From positions 746 to 8,802 of the forward strand of contig MGOA01000142.1 in assembly GCA_001796965.1 (NCBI GenBank): DNA of 8,057 nt, read 5' to 3'. This document shows, piece after piece, positions 1 to 5,531 of this stretch. Both the position numbers and the translations under genes were made by a program. Source of the stretch: Chloroflexi bacterium RBG_16_64_43 (GTDB lineage: Bacteria > Chloroflexota > Anaerolineae > Anaerolineales > RBG-16-64-43). The notes below the pieces were generated by a model. It was given only the letters and a program-made list of their open reading frames with translations. It did no database searches and had not been told where the DNA came from. Positions within the stretch are counted from its first letter, which is position 1, and every line of letters begins with the position of its first letter.

Positions 1-154
1 AGCGCCGCCGGGCGCGCCGTCTCCGGGGCTTCATCGATTATCATTGGCCTCAGCCACCCATAAACGGTCCAGCGGCCCGGCGAAGCACAGTGTGCCGCAT
101 CCACCGCACGCGACAGACGATTCGGGCACGGGCCAACCGACTCTCGATCGTGAA

Positions 155-1309
155 ATGATGAAACCCTCAAACGCAGACTTGGCGATCGTCGCCAGCAAAT
201 GGTCGCACTTCGAGCCGGACACCACCCGCTCGTTTTTCGGTTTTGCGCCGCTCAGGCCATACCTGATCGAAACCGCCTATGGGCATGCTCTCGCCCAAAA
301 GCACAAAGACAACCGTTTCTGGGCGGAAGACATCCTGGCCTCGACCATGTTGCGCGGGCGACGGATCAGACACATCCTGAGTCTGTGTTGCGGGTTTGGG
401 GAGGTTGAGCGCCGAGTGGCCTCCCGCTTGCCCTCGGTCGAGACGTGCCATGGTGTGGACCTGGCGCCTGGCGCGCTGGATGAAGCCCGTACGCGCGCGG
501 CCGCGCAAGGCTTGACCGGCTTCACGTACGAATGTGCGGACCTCAACCGTTACGCGTGGCCGGAGGCCGCCTACGATCTGATCATTGCCAATGGAGCATT
601 GCATCATCTCGCGGCGCTGGAGCAAGTACTCGAGGGCATCGCCCGCGCGCTGCGCCTGGGCGGCGTTGTCTACGCCAACGAACACGTCGGCGCCAGCCGG
701 CTGGATCATTCGCCGCGCCAGATGGAGTTGATCAACGCGGCCGCGTACCTGGTGCCACCCGAATTGCGCCTGCGCCAACCGCTTCCTTTCAGCAACTCGA
801 GAAGCGTGCCTCAGTTCATCAATCGCCTCTACCGGCTCTCGCTGGCGCGGGGGAGCCTATCAGCCGGCGCGCGCGGCGGGGCGCTGACCGGGGTGGCTAG
901 GGCCATCTTCGGCCCAACGCCCTTTCATTTCGGCGCCCTCTACCGCTCGCAGGCCGCCAAGCTTGCTCGCAGCGATCCATCCGAGTCCATCCGTTCAGAC
1001 GAGATCCTGCACCTCTTCCGAGCGCGATTCCCGCGCGCGCAGATTCGGGCGTACGGCGGCGGCATTCTGGCCTACGCACTGGATGATAGGTTCTACGAGG
1101 CTTACGACGAGGCCAACCCCCGCCACCGTGGAGTGCTGGATCTGCTGTGCGCGCTCGAGCGCGAGCTCATGGCGAGCGGCGAACTCGGGCCGGAGCATGC
1201 TATTCTGACCGCCACGAAAGGTCCCGAGCGGGCAGCACGCGGCGGCACATCGCGGAACTATGCGGCCGGCCCGCAGGCACGCCACGACCGTACCCGCCGC
1301 AGGAGGTAA
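155..1309 (+). CDS. class I SAM-dependent methyltransferase (5' end uncertain)
   Basis: Predicted to transfer a methyl group from S-adenosylmethionine to an unknown acceptor in the cytoplasm. From the ATG at 155 the protein has 384 residues. The Rossmann core shows motif I ILSLCCGFGE (about residues 74-83), the acidic end of strand 2 in GVDL (about 100-103), an acidic DLNRY near 129, the motif IV-like IANGALHHL (144-152) and GGVVYANEHVG (169-179). This is the Methyltransf_11/25 pattern. About 200 further residues after the core are not recognised and may bind the substrate. The frame stays open to the left window edge. A TTG at 44 would add 37 residues of low-complexity, poorly conserved-looking sequence, and no start has a good ribosome-binding site. 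I chose the first of two tandem ATGs, but the gene could begin further upstream. The C-terminal 35 residues are Arg/Gly-rich and look unstructured. The stop codon lies just before the start of the HAD remnant, so the two were probably cotranscribed. The fold is secure and the substrate is unknown. Confidence 0.8.
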   Translation: MMKPSNADLAIVASKWSHFEPDTTRSFFGFAPLRPYLIETAYGHALAQKHKDNRFWAEDILASTMLRGRRIRHILSLCCGFGEVERRVASRLPSVETCHGVDLAPGALDEARTRAAAQGLTGFTYECADLNRYAWPEAAYDLIIANGALHHLAALEQVLEGIARALRLGGVVYANEHVGASRLDHSPRQMELINAAAYLVPPELRLRQPLPFSNSRSVPQFINRLYRLSLARGSLSAGARGGALTGVARAIFGPTPFHFGALYRSQAAKLARSDPSESIRSDEILHLFRARFPRAQIRAYGGGILAYALDDRFYEAYDEANPRHRGVLDLLCALERELMASGELGPEHAILTATKGPERAARGGTSRNYAAGPQARHDRTRRRR

Positions 1310-1312
1310 AGG

Positions 1313-1671
1313 GTGCGCAATTATCTGATCGACATGGATGGAGTCGTCGTGCGCGGCGAGCAGGTCATCCCTGGCGCCGAGGCCTTCATCGACCGCCTGC
1401 ACCAGCGCCAGATCAAGTTCACCGTCTTCCACAACAATCCCACCTACAAGCCCTTTGACCTGCATCACCGGCTGGGGCCCATTCGGAGAACACCGCGGTG
1501 ATCGGCGACCGGATGGATACCGATATCCGCGTCGGGCTGGAGACCGGCATGGAAACGATCCTGGTGCTTACCGGCGTGACCTCGCGTGAGATGGTCTCGC
1601 GTTTCCCGTACCGGCCGACGCGCATCGTCGAGTCCGTTGCGGATCTCGAGCGCGGTGGAGATCCTTCATGA
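1313..1671 (+). pseudogene. NagD-type HAD phosphatase with internal deletion and frameshift
   Basis: The remnant of a HAD-superfamily phosphatase of the NagD/TIGR01460 type, normally about 255-265 residues. The GTG at 1313 has a strong AGGAGGT at 1301-1307. The first 55 residues read normally, with the nucleophile motif LIDMDGV (Asp7, Asp9), a motif II-like FHNN and LHHRLG, and this frame then stops at 1499-1501. Homology resumes one frame over at about 1474-1480 with GAHSENTAVIGDRMDTD (motif IV, metal-binding GDxxxTD) and LETGMETILVLTGVT, ending at TGA 1669-1671. The pieces add up to about 119 residues, so roughly 140 are missing. That includes the cap domain and the motif III lysine. The frames switch within CTGGGG at 1472-1477. 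Motif II has His where this family usually has Thr (TNN). Neither fragment could be a working phosphatase. The last codons overlap the next start (ATGA). An assembly collapse remains possible. Confidence 0.82.
1654..1660 (+). promoter_or_regulatory. ribosome-binding site inside the HAD remnant
   Basis: GGTGGAG lies 7 bases before the ATG at 1668, inside the end of the HAD reading frame. It fixes the start of the HAS-barrel gene and means that gene can be translated even though the upstream HAD gene is broken. Confidence 0.6.
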
Positions 1672-2336
1672 GTCCGAAGCCGAAACCTGCATCGCCGCTC
1701 GTCGGGCGCGTCTTGCGCGCGAATGTCACCGAATTCACGCTGGGCTGCCGCGCTCAGGGCGGCCAACTGCCCGCCTTCGGCAGCCTGGTACGGGTGGCGG
1801 CCGACCGGGTCGCCGATCCGCAAGCTGTCGAGATTATCGGGGTGGTAGCCGATCTGCGCCTGGAGGACGATCCCTTCGTGCGCCAGTTGGTCAGTGCCGA
1901 GGTGAGCGATGAATACATCAACGACCAGCGCAACCGCCGCCAGGTGCCGATTGAAGTGCGCGTGATCCACGCCGGGTACTTTGATGCCCGGGCGGCGGCG
2001 TGGCATGCCTTGCCCCCACGCCCGCCGCTGGCCCTGGAACAGATCTTCGCCTGCACGGGCGACGAGGTACGACGCTTTTGCGCTCCGGGCGGGCCCGGCG
2101 AGCGCTCCAGGAAGCTCGGCTTCCTGGCCTTGCTGATCGAAGCCCAGGCCAGCGATGCGCTGCTCGGCGCGGTGCTGGCCCACATCGCCCAGGCCTTCGA
2201 AGGCGAGGCCCGCGTCGAATTCGCGCGCGAGGCGGGCCGCGAGTTGGCCCGGCTGCTCTCGGCCGACGTGCTGCGCCTGACCCGCCTCCTGCCACAGATT
2301 GGCCACACCCTGAGCGGGGCGGCCGGCCGCGCCTAG
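1668..2336 (+). CDS. HAS-barrel domain protein, HerA-associated
   Basis: A 222-residue protein without signal peptide or membrane segment. The N-terminal part (about residues 11-105) reads as a beta-rich HAS barrel (the HerA/ATP-synthase barrel): LVGRVLRANVTEF, then FGSLVRV, then VEIIGVVADL. A conserved-looking LPPRPP (115-120) and IFACTGDEV follow, and the C-terminal part (about 150-210) is alpha-helical (FLALLIEAQASDALLGAVL, then FAREAGRELARLLSADVLRL). From memory this layout, including LPPRPP followed by a short hydrophobic strand, matches a cyanobacterial and Chloroflexota family annotated as HAS-barrel domain protein; an alignment would have to confirm it. It has no nuclease or ATPase motif, so it is likely structural, perhaps a partner or loading factor of the HerA ring encoded 36 bases downstream. 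The start overlaps the HAD remnant's stop by ATGA, a sign of former translational coupling. The family call is moderately sure and the role is inferred. Confidence 0.72.
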   Translation: MSPKPKPASPLVGRVLRANVTEFTLGCRAQGGQLPAFGSLVRVAADRVADPQAVEIIGVVADLRLEDDPFVRQLVSAEVSDEYINDQRNRRQVPIEVRVIHAGYFDARAAAWHALPPRPPLALEQIFACTGDEVRRFCAPGGPGERSRKLGFLALLIEAQASDALLGAVLAHIAQAFEGEARVEFAREAGRELARLLSADVLRLTRLLPQIGHTLSGAAGRA

Positions 2337-2372
2337 GGTACACGGCAACCCGCCCTATCGAAGAGGACCATC

Positions 2373-4040
2373 ATGCCTGATTCGGATCTGGATACTTTTC
2401 TCGGCCGGCCGCCGCTCACCCGCGGCGCGCGCCCGTTGGGCGTCGTCGTCGGCGGGTCGCTCTCGCACGGCCTGGAGGTCATGCTCGACCCGCACACCGT
2501 GCTGGAGGGCTTGGCCGTCGGCCGTTATGTGGTCATCCACGGCCAGACCCGCAAGCGTTTCTTTGGCATGGTCACCGACCTCTCGCTCGGCGCGACTCAG
2601 CCCGACCTCGCCAGCCATCCACCCGCCGCCGACGACGCGTATTCGGCCGAGGTCCTACGCGGCACGGCTGCCTACGGCCTGATGCACGTTGCGCCGATGC
2701 TCGAGCTCACGGCCGAAGGGGGCGAGCCGCGCCCGATCAAGACCATCCCCGCCCACTTCGCGCAGGTGCTGGAGGCCTCGGAAGCGGAGGTCAATCTGGT
2801 GTTCGGCGCCGAAGACCGGAGCCACTTCCACATCGGCGCGCCGCTCGAAATGGACGAGGTGCACGTCAACCTCGATCTGGCGCGCCTGGTCGAGCGCTCG
2901 TCCGGCGTGTTCGGCAAGAGTGGCACCGGCAAGTCGTTCATCACGCGCATGCTCCTCGCCGGCGTGGTGCGCGCCGGGCTGGCCTCCTGCCTGGTGTTCG
3001 ACATGCACAACGACTACGGCTGGTCGGTGCGCGACGAAACCGGCCGCGAGTATAAGGGCCTGCGCCAGCTTTTCACCGACGGACGTGTCAGCGTGATCAC
3101 TCTCGACCCGGAAACCTCGCGCCACCGCCAGAGCAAGACCGACCGCGAACTGCGCATCTCATTGCGGCAGATCGAGCCGGAAGATGTCGAGCTGTTGGCC
3201 GGGTTGCTCGGGCTGAGCGAAATCCAGGTGGGCGCGCTGCACTTCCTGCGCCGCCGCCTGGGCCGGGATTGGATCGTCAAGCTTCTGGCCGAAAAGGAAA
3301 GTGATGAACTCAAAGTGCTGGTCGACGAGGAACGACTGATGGCCGGCACGCTCGGCGCAATCCAACGCAAGTTCGAGCTCTTCCGCCGGCTGCCCTTCCT
3401 GCAAGAAGACCCGCTGGGGGAGGACGCGGTGGAGGAGATTTTCGCCCGCTTGAATCAAGGCACGAGCGTAGTATTGGAGTTTGGCCGGTACGGCACCCAG
3501 CTCGAGGCTTATCTGCTCGTTGCCAACTACCTCACCCGCCGCATTCACAGCCGCTACGTCGAGCGCAAGAACCGGGCTGCGGGAGGCCAGGCCCAGGATC
3601 CGCGCCCGTTGGTCATCGTCATCGAGGAGGCTCACAAATTCCTCGACCCGACTGTGGCCGGGCATACCATCTTCGGCACGATCGCCCGTGAGCTGCGCAA
3701 GTACAACGTGACGCTGCTGGTCGTGGATCAACGCCCGAGCGCCATCGACGAAGAGGTGATGAGCCAGATCGGCACGCGGGTGACCTGCCTTTTGGACAAT
3801 GAGGCCGACATTCGCGCAGTGTTCTCGGGCGTCTCGGGGGCGGGTGCGCTGCGCGAGGTGTTAGCCCGCCTCGACACACGGCAACAGGCGCTCATTCTGG
3901 GTCATGCGGTGCCCATGCCGGTGGTGGTACAGACGCGCGAATACGGCGAGGCCCTCTACGCCGAGTTGACCGGGGCGGCCGATGAGGGGGAGCGCAAAGC
4001 CCGGCGCGAGCGCACGCGCAAGACTCTGTACGGCGAATAG
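2373..4040 (+). CDS. herA: HerA/DUF87-type hexameric DNA-translocating ATPase
   Basis: A 555-residue FtsK/HerA-superfamily ATPase, expected to form a hexameric ring that pumps double-stranded DNA. In archaea HerA works with the nuclease NurA in end resection. Residues about 15-72 form the N-terminal HAS barrel (PLGVVVGG, then VGRYVVIHG, then RFFGMVTDLSLG). The ATPase core has Walker A GKSGTGKS (181-188), LVFDMHNDYG (207-216, the HerA D-x-H-x-x-Y-type motif), Walker B LVIVIEEAH (413-421) and ELRKYNVTLLVVDQRPS (440-456) with the sensor Gln-Arg. ARLDTRQQALILGHAVPMP (498-516) belongs to the C-terminal strand region. A helical insertion between about 250 and 400 is usual for the family. The C-terminus is a charged tail. 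All catalytic residues are present. The ATG at 2373 has GAGGA five bases upstream. It directly follows the HAS-barrel gene, and no NurA gene is visible in the window. Confidence 0.92.
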   Translation: MPDSDLDTFLGRPPLTRGARPLGVVVGGSLSHGLEVMLDPHTVLEGLAVGRYVVIHGQTRKRFFGMVTDLSLGATQPDLASHPPAADDAYSAEVLRGTAAYGLMHVAPMLELTAEGGEPRPIKTIPAHFAQVLEASEAEVNLVFGAEDRSHFHIGAPLEMDEVHVNLDLARLVERSSGVFGKSGTGKSFITRMLLAGVVRAGLASCLVFDMHNDYGWSVRDETGREYKGLRQLFTDGRVSVITLDPETSRHRQSKTDRELRISLRQIEPEDVELLAGLLGLSEIQVGALHFLRRRLGRDWIVKLLAEKESDELKVLVDEERLMAGTLGAIQRKFELFRRLPFLQEDPLGEDAVEEIFARLNQGTSVVLEFGRYGTQLEAYLLVANYLTRRIHSRYVERKNRAAGGQAQDPRPLVIVIEEAHKFLDPTVAGHTIFGTIARELRKYNVTLLVVDQRPSAIDEEVMSQIGTRVTCLLDNEADIRAVFSGVSGAGALREVLARLDTRQQALILGHAVPMPVVVQTREYGEALYAELTGAADEGERKARRERTRKTLYGE

Positions 4041-4119
4041 CCCGCCGCCTGCGGTCGGAGGCCCCCAGGAGCACAGCTTTTGCACATCTCCCGTCCAGGC
4101 AGACAACCCCTACTTGGCG

Positions 4120-4125
4120 TAGAAT
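4120..4125 (+). promoter_or_regulatory. possible -10 element for the receiver gene
   Basis: TAGAAT resembles a sigma-70-type -10 box. There is no good -35 at 16-18 bases upstream; the nearest TTGCAC (4080-4085) is 34 bases away. If real, transcription would begin near 4131-4133, right at the base of the hairpin at 4135-4163. Weak evidence. Confidence 0.25.
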
Positions 4126-4134
4126 CGAGCCAGC

Positions 4135-4163
4135 CTGCGGCCTCTCACTCGCGACGGCCGCAG
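4135..4163 (+). promoter_or_regulatory. perfect inverted repeat before the receiver gene
   Basis: CTGCGGCC (4135-4142) and GGCCGCAG (4156-4163) form a perfect 8-bp stem with a 13-base loop. The right arm ends five bases before the GGAG (4168-4171) that serves the receiver gene. There is no following T-run, so it is not a standard terminator. It could be a 5' stem-loop of the receiver transcript, an operator for a dimeric regulator, or a partial transcription barrier between herA and the receiver gene. Confidence 0.45.
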
Positions 4164-4176
4164 CGATGGAGTGGGC

Positions 4177-4545
4177 ATGACGCGCATTCTGGTTGTGGAT
4201 GACGAACCCGATACCACTCGCCTGGTGTCGCTCACGATGGAGCGGGCCGGCTATGAGGTCATCCCCTGCTACTCCGGCAAGGAAGCCCTGACCCTGGCGG
4301 AGACCCAGACCTTCGACCTTATCCTCTTGGATGTGATGCTGCCCGACTTGGACGGCTACGAGGTTGCGAGGCGATTGCTCACCCGAGATACCCCCGCGCC
4401 GCCGATCTTGTTCTTCAGCGCGCGCGGCTCGCTTGAGGATCAACAAAAGGGGCGCGCCCTGGGCTGGGGCTATCTGGTCAAACCGGTGCGCCTGAGCACG
4501 CTGCTCGACAGCGTGCGCCGTTCGCTGGGCGAACAGACCGGCTAG
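4177..4545 (+). CDS. stand-alone response-regulator receiver domain
   Basis: A 122-residue CheY-like receiver that accepts a phosphate from a histidine kinase. It shows the acidic pair Asp8-Asp9 (ILVVDDEPD), the phospho-acceptor Asp52 (LILLDVMLPDLDGYE), the switch Ser81 (ILFFSAR) and Lys102-Pro103 (YLVKPV). The protein ends right after the receiver fold, so there is no DNA-binding or enzymatic output domain and signalling must go through a protein partner. The ATG at 4177 has GGAG at 4168-4171; a GTG at 4171 would add two residues but lacks a well-spaced site. No histidine kinase is encoded in the window. The 130-base gap after herA, with a hairpin and a possible -10 box, suggests its own expression control. 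The next gene starts four bases after the stop, so the 208-residue protein is the obvious candidate partner. That link is an inference. Confidence 0.9.
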   Translation: MTRILVVDDEPDTTRLVSLTMERAGYEVIPCYSGKEALTLAETQTFDLILLDVMLPDLDGYEVARRLLTRDTPAPPILFFSARGSLEDQQKGRALGWGYLVKPVRLSTLLDSVRRSLGEQTG

Positions 4546-4549
4546 CACT

Positions 4550-5176
4550 GTGCCCGGTTCCGGTTCGACCCGCCAAGCCTACACTCCCGATTCCGATCTC
4601 CAATTCGTCGAAGCCTGCGCCCAAGAGTTGGAGGCCTATCTGCCGGCCTCCGAGATCTTTTGGCCGCTCGCGCCGGCCAAGGGCTTCACTCCGCTGCCTC
4701 GGCTGACCCTGGGCGGGTTGCTGCTCGCACTACGCCGGCTGGGTACGGTCGAACGCGGTCTGCCGGCCCCGCAGTCCGTGCGTCTGGCCCGGGACCGCAC
4801 GCGAATTGAAACCGAACGCCTGCGCCGGCCGGCCGCCGTCGGCGCGAAGATGACGCGCGAGACGCATGCCCGACTTAACCTGTGGCGCGCCTTCCTTGAC
4901 GACCTGAACGAATCGCTCGCCTCCAACGCCGGCCTTTATCCGACCGAGATACGCCAGCGCGCGATGCTGCAGCTCCTTGCCACCGCCCCCGAGAGCGCCA
5001 CGCTGCCTGCCGAGGCGCGCCAAGAGATGCAAGCCCTCGACGCCCGCCTGCGCGAGATGTTTGCTGCCGGGTCCTTCGTGTGGGAAGAACAACTCGCGCC
5101 CGCCTTCTCCCCGCCCGAGTTTTGGTTCCTGTACGGGCGGCCTACGGAGAAGGGCGAGCGCGAGGTGAATTCGTAG
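4550..5176 (+). CDS. hypothetical protein, coupled to the receiver gene
   Basis: A 208-residue protein that I do not recognise by name. It begins at a GTG four bases after the receiver's stop with no clear Shine-Dalgarno, so it probably depends on translational coupling. It has no signal peptide or membrane segment. Visible features are DLQFVEACAQELEAYL (16-31), a LPRLTLGGLLLALRRL helix (49-64), a basic middle ending in AKMTRETHARLNLWRAFLDDLNE (99-121), a helical YPTEIRQRAMLQLL (130-143), and an aromatic tail PPEFWFLYGRP (188-198). No nuclease, kinase or NurA-type metal-binding motif is apparent. I have the impression that similar hypothetical proteins occur in Anaerolineae, but this needs a search. 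The last residues (REVNS) and the stop codon lie inside a copy of a palindromic repeat, so the native C-terminus may have been altered by the insertion. Coding use matches its neighbours. Confidence 0.72.
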   Translation: MPGSGSTRQAYTPDSDLQFVEACAQELEAYLPASEIFWPLAPAKGFTPLPRLTLGGLLLALRRLGTVERGLPAPQSVRLARDRTRIETERLRRPAAVGAKMTRETHARLNLWRAFLDDLNESLASNAGLYPTEIRQRAMLQLLATAPESATLPAEARQEMQALDARLREMFAAGSFVWEEQLAPAFSPPEFWFLYGRPTEKGEREVNS

Positions 5177-5197
5177 GGCGATTCATGAATCACCCCA
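5161..5197. repeat. REP-like palindromic repeat, copy 1
   Basis: This copy matches copy 2 at about 34 of 38 positions, with three substitutions and a one-base deletion. Its palindromic core is CGATTC-AT-GAATC, flanked by GGG on the left and CCCC on the right; the left arm has lost one G and the right arm carries an A mismatch. The repeat starts inside the preceding coding sequence, and its GTAG supplies that gene's TAG stop (5174-5176). Confidence 0.75.
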
Positions 5198-5301
5198 TCC
5201 GTCGAAGTGCAGCCAAGCTCTTCGCGGGTCACGAGGCTTCCGCGCCGTGCCCCGTGCCTCCTTCTGCAATCCATGAAGCATGCAAGGGTGATCGCGTCGC
5301 A

Positions 5302-5339
5302 CGAGGTGATTTCGTAGGGGCGATTCGTGAATCGCCCCA
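5302..5339. repeat. REP-like palindromic repeat, copy 2
   Basis: A perfect palindrome with 10-bp arms: GGGGCGATTC (5317-5326) and GAATCGCCCC (5329-5338) around a two-base centre. It is preceded by CGAGGTGATTTCGTA, which is also shared with copy 1 apart from one base, so the repeat unit is longer than the palindrome. It resembles the GTAGGGGCGATTC...GAATCGCCCC elements that I associate with Chloroflexota and cyanobacterial genomes. No transposase lies nearby. Confidence 0.8.
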
Positions 5340-5503
5340 AGCCTGCGCCGTGATGCCTCTCCCCAGAGAACGCTTTCCCCACCGCGCGAGATGATGTCGG
5401 TGCGTCTGCCCCACCCCTGGTCTTTCCCCCGGCGAGTTGATGTTTAACCTCGAGTGCATCATGCCGCGGGGGGAGCAGCCGATGAAATAGGCGGGGGCCC
5501 GTG

Positions 5504-5524
5504 GCTCCCGCTTTGTGCGGGAGC
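5504..5524 (-). terminator. rny: hairpin just beyond the rny stop, probable terminator
   Basis: GCTCCCGC (5504-5511) and GCGGGAGC (5517-5524) form a perfect 8-bp GC-rich stem with a five-base loop, starting 7 bases after the end of rny. There is no T-run on either strand, so it is not a canonical intrinsic terminator. Its position between convergent genes fits transcript-end formation or 3'-end protection. Confidence 0.45.
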
Positions 5525-5531
5525 GCAGTGG

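Larger units (their letters stand above)
5177..5531. other. convergent intergenic region, 355 bases
   Basis: The region lies between the ends of the plus-strand run and of rny. It contains most of repeat copy 1, repeat copy 2 and the hairpin at 5504-5524. Short open frames cross it on both strands, but none has a ribosome-binding site or protein-like composition. I see no RNA gene in the 104 bases between the repeat copies or in 5340-5500. Confidence 0.6.

Noticed and set aside
1314..1671. Programmed frameshift joining the two HAD halves
   Set aside because: About 140 residues of the family are missing at the switch point, so a frameshift alone would not restore a working enzyme, and no slippery site or stimulator is evident.
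1419..2348. Minus-strand open frame of 309 codons over the HAS-barrel gene
   Set aside because: It covers the HAD remnant and the HAS-barrel gene in antisense, has no ribosome-binding site, and looks like GC-driven openness.
5161..5339. CRISPR array from the two repeat copies
   Set aside because: There are only two copies, the spacing of over 100 bases is too long, the copies are diverged, and no cas gene is present.
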